Shown here: one piece after another, positions 35,653 through 48,200 of the stretch
How positions within the stretch are numbered: position 1 is the first letter of the stretch
How the letters are laid out: every line of letters starts with the position of its first letter
NCBI GenBank assembly: GCA_003991915.1
Contig: RQTK01000088.1
Coordinates: 404,110-468,109 of the forward strand
Direction of reading: 5' to 3'
DNA from: Elysia chlorotica
Taxonomy: Eukaryota; Mollusca; Gastropoda; Plakobranchidae
DNA: 64,000 nucleotides
Translations under genes and position numbers: made by a program
Notes under the pieces: generated by a model
What the model was told of the DNA's origin: nothing
Seen by the model: only the letters and a program-made list of their open reading frames with translations
Database searches by the model: none

Positions 35653-35851
35653 GGAGGAGTGATGGTCCAAGGGTGAAGCGTGATCCTTCTACGCGGAAGT
35701 TTGCGGTTCGTTTCCCGCTGTAACCGCCGTGTTTTCCCCTCCTGGTTGGGTCGGCGAAAAAATTAATGTGATCGATTAAGTCCCGGGAATTCCTCTCTGG
35801 GGTCCCGGTCACCAAATATGACTATTGGAAATAATTGGACGTTAAACCAGC
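35653..35851 (+). mobile_element. SINE (head type A), shortened
   Basis: Head GATGGTCCAAGGGTGAAGCG and TGCGGTTCGTTTCCCGC, then CTGGTTGGGTCGG and a TTGGACGTTAAACCAGC tail. The middle of the body is shortened. It lies about 25 bases from the inverted SINE at 35380-35628, so the two point head to head. Confidence 0.75.
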
Positions 35852-36691
35852 AGAGAACTTCGTTTTCATCTACCAAAGACCTTTGCGCATGAGATTTTCA
35901 ATTTACCTCGCCATTTCATTCATGATCTCCTGAGAGTTGCTCCTCTTTGTTTTGTTTTTTGTACGATGATAAAAACTTCAATGCAAAAAAGACATATAAA
36001 CGAATCCCCACACTGCGTGTTGCGCAATCCTCCTAGCACAGCCGCCATGTTGACAGAGACAAGAGTTATGCAGATCCTGCCCATAGAGCCACTTGAGCTT
36101 AAGTTTACCAAGGAGCGCTTGGCATCAGGAATTTTAACTGACTTCAGAAGCGGTATTTCACTGTGTAACCCAGGTCGCTCCAACGCTTGGCTACCTGCCC
36201 AAAAGACGAGATTGTTTGCTCATAGATAATACAGGCGCTTCAGTAAATCTCAACCTATCTACTGCTTTGTTTTCCATTAAAAAAACGTTTTACATAATTT
36301 CCATTACATTTAAGAGGAGTAAAAAAGTATTATGCACAAAATAAATCTTAGTTTCATACACTAGTTCTAGGATTCCTTAATCTTTGAATAGTTTGATAGT
36401 TTAAGACATGCATGTTTATGCAATGCATGTAATTAATGTGTTTCTCATAAAAAAATACGTGGAATGAAAAAAATCTCACCACTTTGAAAATTATAACATT
36501 TTCGACTGGGGCATGTCTATACAGCAGATTTGCAAATTGAAAACAAATACGGAGAGGAAGGTGTGCAATGAATCGCTTCGTTTGCTTTTTGCTTCAAACT
36601 TTTTGTGCAGTTGGTGCATAGGAAAGGAGCTAATTAATAGCCAAGAATGTTTCTACTTTTTTCCGTGACTTTGTTAGACATACATTAACCC
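35852..36691. other. Intergenic DNA
   Basis: No supported gene. On the minus strand, CAACATGGCGGCTG at 36041-36054 resembles a start-codon context, but no donor or homology supports an exon. Confidence 0.4.
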
Positions 36692-36958
36692 CCTCCCTCC
36701 CTCCCTCTCTCTCTCTCTAACTCTTTCTCTCTATATGTGTCTCTCTTTCTCTATCTATCTATCCAGTGGCCATATGTCTGTCTGTTTTTATTTCTCCCTA
36801 TGTCTATCCGTCTATCTGCTTGCCTGTCTATCTTTATCTCTCCGTCTGTGGATATATCTAGATATCTAGATCTATCAATCCCTGTGTAGCGATATCTCTT
36901 TGTCTCTTTCTCTGTCTGCCTGTCCCTCTCTGCATTCTCTCGGCCTCTCTGTCCATTT

Positions 36959-37022
<64 letters not shown>

Positions 37023-37030
37023 CTCTTTTT
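36692..37030. repeat. CT/CTAT/CTGT compound microsatellite
   Basis: CCCT, CT, CTAT, CTGT and again CT blocks, ending in a T run. Confidence 0.95.
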
Positions 37031-37515
37031 TTTTTATCTTTCTCCCTATTTTTTGTTAGCTTCAAGGTCGGTTCTATAACACTGAATGGAATCTTATCCA
37101 GAAAATAACTAAATTCCAATTGTACAAGCCAAACAAAGTGGCAGCAGTGACAATCATGTGTATATGTCAACATCCTACGGTGACGCTTGTCTTCTCTTCT
37201 CTCTCTGCATGCACTTGTGCGCATCATGCGACTCACGAATGATGCTCTCTGGTGCTATCCCTTGTTGGTTAGTTTGTTACATATAAAACTGCGTATGTAG
37301 TCCTTCAGTATTAAGAATGGTATGCTGTCAAAGTGATAATTGGATAAATACCAACTAAATATTAAGTAAATCCCTGAAATCTTTTTTTTTTTATTTATTC
37401 ACAGGAGAGTGATCTCGGTGCTACACTTTGTTTATTACGTGGTTACATTTATTATCAGACTTCACAGAAAATCCCTCAATATTCAAAGTGAAATGCAGTC
37501 AAAGGACTAATTGTG

Positions 37516-37565
37516 CAAACACCAAGGCGTCCAAAAGTCTATTTTTGGACGCCTTGACAAACACC
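37516..37565. repeat. Perfect hairpin flanked by an 8-base direct repeat
   Basis: Arms CAAGGCGTCCAAAA (37523-37536) and TTTTGGACGCCTTG (37543-37556) with a 6-base loop. CAAACACC lies at both ends (37516-37523 and 37558-37565), like a target-site duplication. Confidence 0.9.
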
Positions 37566-38381
37566 AATCAGGCATTGGGTAGATTCCTGGAGGGCTTTTT
37601 TGTGTTGAGTTTCTGAGTTAAATTAACATTGCAAAGTGATGTTTGTGATGGCTACACGACCTGGCCCATGCACATATATGGCGCACGCGACACCTGGATA
37701 ACTCTCTCACTCCAAACCGCCCGTGTGCTCTTAACGTTTCGGTCTCATTTCCTTAATGCAGAAAAAAACTTTTTTTGGTGACCATAACTTACTTTCTTAA
37801 GTCCCAAACGGGGCTTTATGTTGAAAGTGCATGTGGGGATTGCATGTACTAGGTGTTTCCATTGCATTTGTTCTAAAATCAAAAGTATTTTTACAGATAT
37901 GTTCACATCTTATCCAAGATCAGAAACTCCCAACTTGTGAAGCGTTTAGAAAACAACTTAATGTCTCACAAGTTTCTGGAACTTAACTTTGATCTCGAAT
38001 TTAATTCTCGCCAATTTTTGTGTAGGTATTCCCTCTTTTAATCCAAAAAGAACCTTTGGAAATATGAATGTTGCTCATTTTGTGCATCAGGCTATTTAAG
38101 TAGACCAATCATGGTGACTAGCTCTAGACATTGAAGTTTGGATTACGGTGTTGAAGTCGATGTCTAGCTTTTGTCGTTTTGCATGTTTAAACAGTGTTTC
38201 CAACATGTTTCTCAGGTAAGCTTGAGGGAGGTGAGGCTTCTTGAGAGTCTGTTAAAGTCCGGGAGCCCAGATCCGTGTTGTCTTTATATCACCCTCAAAG
38301 TCACGTGTTCTATCGATCATGTGGACATAGTGATGCATCGCGCTTGTTTGGATCTCTCACTCTTAAACACGTAATGAATAG
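37566..38381. other. Intergenic DNA
   Basis: No gene recognised. A CAG|GTAAGC donor-like site is at 38214-38222, without supporting coding context. Confidence 0.45.
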
Positions 38382-38383
38382 AC

Positions 38384-38427
<44 letters not shown>
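38382..38427. repeat. (GA)n microsatellite
   Basis: GA repeat with one GAAAGA interruption. Confidence 0.95.
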
Positions 38428-38428
<1 letters not shown>

Positions 38429-38710
38429 CTCTTGAAGCATCAGTTCTGCCGTGCAGGCTACCAGAAGCCTGATTTAAGATCTAGCATTTTTTCCCTCTTA
38501 CAAAGTATCAGACAAGCATAAAAGATAAACTCTGGTTTGGTTTTCATCGCTTAGATTTCTCGAAGACTTTTAGACGAAGACGTACACGTCAGTTGAGGTT
38601 TTAACCTGGCATCTTCTGTTACAGGTACTACCGGTCGAGCTATCGGACAGGCATTTTTTGATTGTCAGGGCCTATAGCTACTTACCTCCGTAAGAAACTT
38701 ATTATAGACC

Positions 38711-38960
38711 GTGGCGATCTGGCCAAATTGTTAGAGCTTTGGGCTGTTATTTAGAAGGTCTGCTGTTTGATCCCACGATCGAACAAATTTATTGTCGGAG
38801 TTGGTCTACTACTATTAGAGTCGTTGTAATTATTAAATGACCGACTGAAACAAAGTCATGGTATCTTCTATGTGGCATCTCGTTGGAGACCTGTTAGACT
38901 AACTCCTCTCATACAAATAAAATTTATCGTAGACGCTAGCTGACTACTTCAGTGTTAATC
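38711..38960 (+). mobile_element. Diverged SINE (head type B)
   Basis: Head GGCGATCTGGCCAAATTG and TTAGAGCTTTGGG, a CTGTTTGATCCCACGATCG B-box region, and a CAAAGTCATGGTATC body. The tail is decayed. Confidence 0.6.
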
Positions 38961-39199
38961 ATCGGCCCACTTGAAACAATGCCAGGCGGGTCAGACGGCT
39001 AGTCGATATGTATACCCAATAAGGTTTATATAAGCTTATGTAGCGTTAACCAGAGCAAACATTATAAACCACTCTTTCACCTGCCAATCTTCGGAACTTG
39101 GTGCAGGTCAAACAGATAACATGATAGAAGGAACCGAATCTCTTCCTCCTACTTTAATGTTTTCTATGTCTCAATAAAGATCCCATACCGCGGCCGGCT

Positions 39200-40212
39200 G
39201 AATCCCAGATACTAGGCTTATCATCTTATAGACCCAAGCAGGAGGAAAAAAAACACGGCGTTTAGTGAACTGATCAAACCGCAGTTATATGCGTAGAATA
39301 TCGGGTCGCTAGCTTTAAAACTTTGTTTTCGTGTTACTGTTCTTTATTAATCGTGACCCGGGAGGGTGGGGGTGGAGAGGAGGTACTTAATACTTATCGA
39401 AAGTCAAGTGGCAAGGATAATAATGGCAATCTACAACACAATGCGTTATCTCGGTCAATCAGAAATCACGAAGTGACTAAAACGATGGCAATGACCGCCT
39501 CAATCAGATCCAACCCCGCGCTTTAGATGCCATGCGCTGGACATTGTGACAAACTCAGTGACCGGACAGAGCTCGGACCCTCCATGGCCTAGCTGACCTG
39601 GAGTGTCCACTCGGACAGAGCCGTACAATGACCACTAACTGCATAATATCCCTCAGGTCTGATGTAACTCAGATTTGGTTTGAGTATCCTAAGCTAGTTT
39701 CTATTTCGAATTAACATGATTGTGTCAACCGAGCATGCAATGTGTAGCTGGGGTTCTTAATACTTGTCGAAAGTAAAATGAGGCAAGGAAAATAATGGCA
39801 ACCTACCACACAATGGGTTTTACCTAGAAAAACTAGAATCCAAACTCTTGATCCCCTGTCCCTTCCCTTACTGTGATGACATGCTCTAAGCCACTCTCAA
39901 CTCAATTTAATCTGGCGTATCGTAAAACAAACTCAATTCAACCCAAATCTTGGTTCCCCCAACACTGTGTCAAAGAGTTTGGGATACACTTTACTTGCTT
40001 TTTATTTTAAGTAAGAGCAAGTATGGAGACTCCTTAATAAAACGTATTTTTGTTGTACTGGTTCGTTTCTGATGTTAACCAGATGGCGTAGTATGTATTA
40101 CTCTTAACAGAAAAAAGCAGGTTCGAGGTTCTTAATATCAAGAATAGCTTTGGTGTCTTCTCTTAGAGATACAATTTTGTTTTATTTGTGTTAAAACGGA
40201 GAAAACCGCAGA
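39200..40212 (+). repeat. Tandem duplication unit 1 (about 1.0 kb)
   Basis: Starts GAATCCCAGATACTAGGC and ends GGAGAAAACCGCAGA. Matches unit 2 over its whole length with point changes. Confidence 0.93.
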
Positions 40213-40778
40213 GAATCCCAGATACTTGGCTAATCATCTTATAATGATAGAGACCCAAGCAGTAGGTGGAAAAACACGGCGTCTAGTGAAAGGATCGAAC
40301 CGCAGTCCTCAGCGTAGACCATCCGGCCGCCTAGCATAAAAATTGTTTTGGTGCTACTTTTCTTTATTGAGAATTTGTTGCTTAGGGGGTGCGGGGGGGG
40401 GGGGGGGTTTGAAGGTAAAATAATCCAAAGTTAGAGAAGCCACAAAACAAGTATATTGAAAAAGTTAATAACGAATAGATTACTTGCATCGGCTTTGTTT
40501 GTTTGTTGTTTTTTGTTTCGTTTTTTGTTTTGTTTTGTTGTTTCTACTTGGATCTTAAAAGCCAAAGTTGTGCCGCTACCTTTTGCAACTATTGTCATTT
40601 TATGTTTCAACTTTAACGCCTTGTAATTACAACTTTTCGTGAGGAAAGCGTTGTGCTTTTCTATTTCAAACAATCTTTCTATATACATATCTCTGCCACC
40701 CTTTCTCTATCTCTCTTTCTCTCTCTCTATCTATCTTTCTCTCTCTTTCAAACTGTCTCTCTTTGATCTCTTTCGCTG

Positions 40779-40825
<47 letters not shown>

Positions 40826-41745
40826 GTCCCCATTCTCACCATATCGTCTGAATATCTTGGTCAATCAGAAATCATGAAGTGACCAAAAATATGGCAATGA
40901 CCGCCTCGATCAGATCCAAACCCGCACTTTAGATGCCATGAGCTGGACATTCTGACAAACTCAGTGACCGGACAGAGCTTGGACCTTCCATGGCCTAGCT
41001 GACCTGGAGTGTCCACTCAGACAGAGCCGTACAATGACCACCAACTGCATAGTATCCCCCATGTCTGACGTAACTCAGATTTAGCCTGAGTATCCTAAGC
41101 AAGTTTTTATTTTGAATTAACATGTGTCAACCGGACATGGAATGTGTAGCTGAGGTTCTTAATACTTGTCGAAAGTAAAGTGAAACAAGGAAAATAATGA
41201 AAACCTACCACACAATGCCTTTTACTTAGAAAAACTAGAACCCAAACTCTTGATCCCCTGTCCCTTCCCAGGCACAGTAAAGCCCTTACTGTGATAACGT
41301 GCCCTAAAACACACTAAACTCAATTCAATCTTGGTTCCCCAACACTGTCTCAAAGAGTTTGGGACAAACATTACTTGAATCTTATTTTAAATGAGAGAAA
41401 CTATGGAGACCTCTTGATAAAAAGTATTCTTATTGCTACTGGTTCGTTTCTGATGCAAACCAGATGGCGTAGTCGGTATAACTTTAAACTGAGAAAAAGC
41501 AAGTCTGAGGTTCAAATATCAACGTATGTCCCCCGTGCTGTAATGGCAGTACCCGGAAAACTTAGAAAAAGTTGGACTAACGAAATGTCACATTTAAAAA
41601 ATCACTACTTCCACTTCGTTTGTAAGTTCCAGGTCAAAGGTCCCTCGTGGGATCTTTGGAGACAATAAACTAAAAGAATAGCTTTACGTTCTCCTCTTAG
41701 AGATACAATGATGTTTTATTTGTGTTAAACGGAGAAAACCGCAGA
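40213..41745 (+). repeat. Tandem duplication unit 2 (about 1.5 kb)
   Basis: Starts GAATCCCAGATACTTGGC directly after unit 1 and ends with the same GGAGAAAACCGCAGA. Carries about 450 extra bases (about 40410-40855) that include a CT microsatellite at 40703-40823. Confidence 0.93.
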
Positions 41746-42366
41746 AAACCTTACATACCGTCACACCTAGAAACAGGAGATACAAGGATATCTGTCTCAA
41801 CCAATTAACATTATAATATTGTCACGTGATCGGGTCTCGAGATCAAGAACTGCTTGTTAGAAACTGTTGCGCTTTTCCTACTTAGCTCTCTCGTTACCCC
41901 TTCTTTCCACTCCCCTCCTGGTAAAATAAGTGGTAACGCCACATAACTTTATACAATAAAACATATCTGGAGAGGTTGACTATAGGGTCCTAACATTTTG
42001 TGATAAATCAACCATGAAGCAGTCTGGAACAAGGAGCAGAAACCGAGTAGAAATCAAAGAGAATTAATTGGTACGTGAACGAACGGCTGCACAGCTTTGT
42101 AGATCTAATGAACAGTAACATTGACGGTGGGGGTGCGGAGAGCAATAAATTAATATGAACAAGTTTCTCTTACTCTGGCAATTCGCAATGCTTGTATGCA
42201 TTAAATAGTTAAAATAAAAAAAAAAAAAAAATAATTAATTTAACAGTGTTTGAAAAGACGTGTGGAAACATTATCCATACAAGTCTTTGGTTAAGATGTT
42301 TGCATAGAAGATTTATAATTTATACATATCCTGACATTTTGTTCGCTGGACCGTTCATCATTTTTA
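41746..42366. other. Intergenic DNA
   Basis: No gene recognised; an A run is at 42216-42231. Confidence 0.5.
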
Positions 42367-42547
<181 letters not shown>

Positions 42548-42679
42548 GCCTCAATCTACGAAACACTTTTGTCCCTTCAATATTTCGAATTCCAATAACA
42601 TTTATGAAATAATCATAACAATATCAAGAACTAGAGTCGTGTTAGAGTGAGTGTTCACAACAGGATAATGAACAACAAA

Positions 42680-42688
42680 ACCAGCAGC

Positions 42689-42749
<61 letters not shown>

Positions 42750-42750
42750 G
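42680..42750. repeat. (CAA)n microsatellite
   Basis: More than 20 near-perfect CAA triplets. Confidence 0.97.
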
Positions 42751-43395
42751 TAACAACACCATCGCCACCAACAGCAACCGCAACAACAGCCATAGAAACA
42801 CTCAACCAAGGTAGTAATAATACACAAGAGGCTATCAGCGAATCATGAGTTCCAGCAAACAATTCAAGAATGTAAAGATGGTTTCCTCCGACAGACAATC
42901 CCCCAGCAAACAGGGGCTCGCCAGTACACACAAGTCAGTTTACTCTAGAGGTCGCGGAACTGACAGGGATTATGGGACAGGAAGCTCCCGTGGGCCGTCG
43001 TCACTTCCGCTAAGCCTTTAGTTAGAGCGACGTAAATGGCAAATAAATAGAGTCTCAAGATTCGGAATGCAATATTCGCAAGGGAAAAATTATCCGATAA
43101 TAATGTAACATCCTATAATAATCCTACAAAAATAGGAATGTAACTTTTTTCAAAATGTAAAAGACAGACAAAATTTAATGACAAAGAATCTCTTTTTGCA
43201 CAATGCACCTAGTTTTTGTAAGCATTAATATGATTTATGCTGCTGGTTAAAAGGTAAACAAGTTGAAGGCCCTTTCTGCAAATTTTATACTGGCATGTTG
43301 AAATCCATAACTGTGTTTCTATTTAAATTTACACCATGACGAATCTTTATAATGCTCTATAAAAAGACTGGGATTGAGATAAAACTAGCTAATTG

Positions 43396-43550
43396 AGAGA
43401 CTAGGTGGTTAAGTTATAGAGTGTCTGATTTGAAATCAAACTTCCCGGGTTCCTTTTCCACAATCAGGCCGCCTCGTACCTCCTGGTTTGGTCAGTTTAA
43501 CATGATCGAGCTAGAAAGAAAGTCTTGGTATTCCCGCTCTCTGTGTCTCT
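43396..43550 (+). mobile_element. 5' part of SINE, broken by a microsatellite
   Basis: Head GACTAGGTGGTTAAGTTATA and CCGGGTTCCTTTTCC, then CTGGTTTGGTCAG and GTCTTGGTATTCCCGCTCT. At the point where the body normally reads CCCGCCCTGTCTC it passes into CTGTGT and CT repeats. No tail is present. Confidence 0.75.
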
Positions 43551-43559
43551 CTGTGTCTC

Positions 43560-43632
<73 letters not shown>

Positions 43633-43642
43633 CTCTCTCTCT
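43538..43642. repeat. (CTGT)n(CT)n microsatellite
   Basis: CTGTGTCT, CTGT and CT blocks continuous with the truncated SINE. Confidence 0.95.
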
Positions 43643-43732
43643 CAGCTCTTTGACAGAGTACCTCTCTGATACGCAACAATTTCTTAGACATTTAATGTCT
43701 TTGGTCCCTTCCTTCTGGATGACTTAGTAGAC

Positions 43733-43790
43733 AGAGAGAGAGAGAGAGAGAGAAAGGGGGGCAGTGAGAGAGGGTGTGTGTGAGAGGCAA
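43733..43790. repeat. (GA)n/(GT)n simple repeat
   Basis: GA run, then a GTGTGTGTGAGAG section. Confidence 0.9.
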
Positions 43791-43799
43791 ATAGAGGGT

Positions 43800-45062
43800 T
43801 TACTTTCCTTCTTAAAGAATCCGAAAATAATTATTCTTGTTGATTGAGCATAGAAGCCTAAAACCGTCAGTGTGCCGGCGTTCGGAACGTTTTTGTTGAC
43901 ATACGGTGAAAAAACGAGTACGTGTATGTGATGCATGCATTAAAATTTGATTGAAAGTATAATTATTCTATTGGCAGAACTGAATTCATTTTAAAATCCT
44001 AAAAGCTTCGATTCTTTTGATTTATTATATATAAGCATTTCGTTTCTATGACGATCTAATTTTGATTCTTTTCTGTCTATCAATTGAGTTGCATATAACC
44101 TTCTTAAACTACATCTTGTTTTTGTTCTTTTTGTTGTTGTTGTTTGTTTCAGAGGTGTATATGGTTGTGGTGTAAGAGGAAGGTAGTGTCTATCTTTGGA
44201 TAACGAGTAGGAGGTCTGAGGAGTGAATAGCCTGGTCCCTGTACCAAATTTTAGGAAATAACTTGTGACAGAACGCCACGGAAGATGGGCTATGGGCGAG
44301 GACATCCTATTAATATTGATGCATTGTTTCTAACATGCTATGTTTTATTTGTTTCCTCAGGACGAGCCGCCATATGTCTGCTTGGCTGATTCTTTAAGCA
44401 CATCTTTAAATCTATAAGAGACGACATTTCCTAGCAGATACCATACACAACCTGACCTCGAAATTTGGGAAATGTAGACAAGCACTGAATTTCTATCGAG
44501 AACTTGCTCTGACGAGACTGAATTACGATTTGGCGCCAAGGGCATGTTGTCATAATAATAAAACAAGGCAGATGTTTACAACATTTCTCAAGCCTGGTGG
44601 GGCTGGACTTAGAAAATCTCGGTCCAGATCTATAAACACAAGCTCCCAGTTGACATTCCGGGTTTTCCTCACGCCAGTGACCAGCAACCATGTCGCACCG
44701 TGCGCACCAAACCGCGCCAGACAATAAACGCCCGGCCGGCTGAGCTCCCGAGCTGGCGGGAAGGGCCAGTAACTGTTGTAAACACCATGGTGCCTGACCT
44801 GACCAAGGACTGCTACTTCAGGCTACTCTCAGGCTACTAGCACGCTACTCTCAGGCTATAACCAGGCTATTCCCAGTGCCCACGGCGGCTTACAGGCTTA
44901 AAGGGTTAAAGAGGACGTTGGAGGGTCCGTTTGGAGGGGTTTGAACACTCGGCCGGTCTCGCCTTCACGCCTCGCTGTGCACTTTCTTACTGCCCGACTG
45001 ACCACGACAAGTGACCAACCCAGTTGGAACCGGAGATAAGTAGATTTATTTGTGTTTTGCAG
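43800..45062. other. Upstream region of giant-exon gene
   Basis: More GC-rich around 44640-44790. A short degenerate CAGGCTACT repeat is at 44817-44876. It may contain promoter or leader-exon sequence, but no start site can be fixed. Confidence 0.35.
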
Positions 45063-45285
45063 GTTCGCGCTAGAAGACATGAAACAATACAGCGCTGTGG
45101 AAATATTATTCTTACGAGACGGCGCATCTACTGAGGAATAAATTCCGTGATAGACAGGCTTGACCAGCCAATCGTGCTTTGTTTTTTCAATTAACTAAAC
45201 GGACGTTATCATGTGTGAAGAGTTTGAATAATTTCTTAGTAGAAACAGTGTTGTGATAACGAAAAAAAAAGTGCAAAGTGCTACA
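45063..45285 (+). promoter_or_regulatory. 5' leader of giant-exon gene, with acceptor and two uORFs
   Basis: A 3' splice site (TTTGTGTTTTGCAG, AG at 45061-45062) precedes the giant reading frame, so the ATG exon probably starts at 45063 and a non-coding first exon lies further upstream. The leader carries two short upstream ORFs: 45079-45141 (20 codons plus stop) and 45211-45231 (6 codons plus stop). The second is in frame with the main ORF and ends at TAA 45229-45231, so the main protein must start after it. The chosen start ATG at 45286 has A at -3. The reading frame also runs back to a GTG at 45253, which is not a plausible eukaryotic start. Confidence 0.5.
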
Positions 45286-48200
45286 ATGCAGAATTTTTCT
45301 AAAGAGAAGAAGGATGTTCTTGATGAACTGAAGAGTAGAAAGCCTGGCCATTCTCAAGCCCAGGCTGCCGCGATGGCGTCTGCTATGGACGCTGGTGCCA
45401 GACCCACCATGATATTCTCCTCGCAGCACACAAAGCAGGGTCGGAAGTCTCGGAGCGAGGCGCTCTACATGGCCCAGGATGGTCCCAGTGTTATCAGGTC
45501 CAGGTGGAGTTCTTCAAGGGAGAACCAGCCTGACGTGGGAGGAGTACCCGGGTTTGTGTCAGGTAAGACCTCAGACGTGGACAAACAGGGTGGGACACAT
45601 CGCAAGGATCAGAAAGAGAGGTTTTCATCTCAAGGCGTTCTTATACTATCAAGTGAGAACCTCAGGTCTAAGTCCTCGCCGCCTGGGCGAGAAGATGACT
45701 CTCATTCTTTAGTCTCAATCACAAGACCCTCTGCCCTTTCTGTGGACAGATCAAGCGCGCGTGGCAAGAAAACCGGGCAGAAGACACCATCAAATCAAGA
45801 GAACAAAGCGCTCGGCGATTCTAACAAGAGAGCGTCACCGCCGCCTCTGATACCACCACCAGCATCATTCACTCGGAGACAGGGCTCTCTCTCGTCCGGC
45901 TCATTCTCGTCGCCCTCATCAACTCCGCAAATCAGTCCCCGCTCTCCACACGATTTCCCGCCAGCTCCTGGAGTGTCCAACACTCTGGCGTCCCGACCAC
46001 CACCAGAACCTGAACATCCAGACAGAAGACTCTCAGAGCTACTGCGGCTCTATACACAGAGGCCCCCAACAACCCTCTCGCCTCCAACATCACCACCACC
46101 TCCTCCTCCTCCACCTCCTCCACCACCACCACCACCACCACCAGCATTATCCCAAACGGAAGACTTTGATTTCTTAGATAATACTTCAACTTCTCATTTG
46201 CCTGTCCCACCCCCGTTCCTACATAACGAAGACAATGAAAACGAAACGTCAAATCATAAATCACTGAAACTGGAAGTAAATTTACCCGTTTTGCGTGCAG
46301 AAAGAAATTCTGGAATCACAGAAAATGCTAATACATTTTCAAACACGTCCGTTGAAATGACAGAGCAAACAGATTTAGATTTACTACCAGCGGCGCAGGT
46401 TTTGTCACAACAACAAGACTTATCCACCTCCACCCCTACCCCCGCTCCTGTATCCGCCCCCTCAGCGGTTGGCGCAGGCCGCCCTCCCCATATCTCGCCA
46501 TTGTGTTCACGCCTCATAGAGCAGGCGGAGGGAGGGCACAAATCAGGGGAAACAAGTCTGTCCTCGCCCGGTGCAGGGGACCTAAGTTCTGTATCAGCGA
46601 GCGAGGTGTTAAGTTACTTTGACGCAGCCCTCATTGGTCAAGGAGTATCCGCCAGTTCTATAACCGATACACTGGAGAATTCTTGTTCCTCGGAGGTGAA
46701 TTTCGTGCCCTCTCCAAATCGGATTACTGAAGAAGGTGAGTTTATCGATGATGTGTTTTCGTCTATCTTGTCACCCAAACCTAGTGAATCTCACTCTCAC
46801 CCACCGAGTATGAGTGTGGCATTGACTGAAACAGTGTCCAGTGGATTGGTTCATTCAGAATACACAGGACACTGGGAGGAAGAAAACAAAGACAACAGTT
46901 ATGTGCCACACATTTTACAAGCAGAACGTTTAGAAAATGTAGATGCCAATCACACTGACGATGATACCTCTCGGTTCCCTTCTGATCTTAGAGATGTGAG
47001 TCATGAAAACATTACTGTAGAAAATTCCATTGTCAACAATGATGAAAGCTACGAATATCGCGATGTTCCTTCGAATGGGGTGAATGTCAAGGATTCTCTG
47101 ACCAAGACTGACCACAGCCCTGCGATCCCTTTGATCTTTAGCTCCGATATAGACGCACCTGATGACGTCCAGGACGAAGTGCCAGGGGACATAACTCATG
47201 AGGCGGACGCTGGAGTTACCCCGGCCAGGCGCGGGAGGAGCAGGAAGCGGGAGGTCAGATCTCTCAAGGTCACCAAGTTCCGGCCAGATGTGAAGACCGT
47301 CCGAGAGCACATCAAGAAAGGCACGGTGGACGAGCTGACCACCCTGTTCTCCCAGGAGCTTCACACTCACCCGTTCAGTTCGAACTTGTCACCTGACCAA
47401 CTGACCAGTGACACTGGTCCTGATTCTTTACTGGCTCGCTCTCAAAACCAGAATAACTACCTAGACTACAATCACGTGATCATTTCTGAAGACGTCCCGG
47501 CTCCAGTCGTTTCAGAGAATGTGATCGCAACTAGTGATAAGATAGACAGTGCAGAGTATGACCAGAAGCAACAATATGGTCCAGAATTTGAGGACCGTTC
47601 TATTAATGAGAACTCAGTCATATTAATCCCAGACACGTCACTAATTACTGACCAAAACTCTGGTGTTACAGCTGACAAATCAATAAATGTGAAAGAAGAC
47701 ATGGATTCAAGTAAAACTAAAACACGTGAAGGAGAAGGCAAAAAGGAGTTCGATTACTTGACCGCGAGTCGCGAAATCTTCAAGCAAGTAATGCGCAGTG
47801 ACAGCAAAAGTCCAATAAATTCTCGGAGAAAGATCAACCAACAACATAAAGTAATTACCGTCTCCAGCAACGCGCAGAAAGTAGAGACATCGTCCCCACC
47901 ATCATTAGGCAGTGAAATTATTATTGGCAACGCAACAGCTTCAAGCAGTCGAGGGGAGGAAGAAACAAGTGGGTCTAGATCTACTCGGCACGAGGCGGGG
48001 GGAGACGACCAGGCACCACAATCCTCAGACTTGTGTCATGATTCTTCCCCAAACATGGCCGACATTGCAGCGCAGGGTAAACAGACTGTGCACACACCCG
48101 TGCCCACCCCTCCCACCCCTCCCCTCACTGTTACAGATCTCACACCGAATGACGCTAGCCAATCTTCTGAGTCTATTTCAAACCACTATGTAAATAATGC

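Noticed and set aside
35920..36183. Minus-strand start MAAVLGGLRNT at an ATGGCGGC context
   Set aside because: No donor site, homology or neighbouring exon could be recognised; opposite frame equally open. Left as a note only.
42602..42931. 109-codon frame with polyVal
   Set aside because: Antisense translation of a (CAA)n microsatellite.
45253..45285. GTG at 45253 as the start of the giant protein
   Set aside because: Non-AUG start is unnecessary: an ATG with A at -3 lies 11 codons downstream, at 45286.
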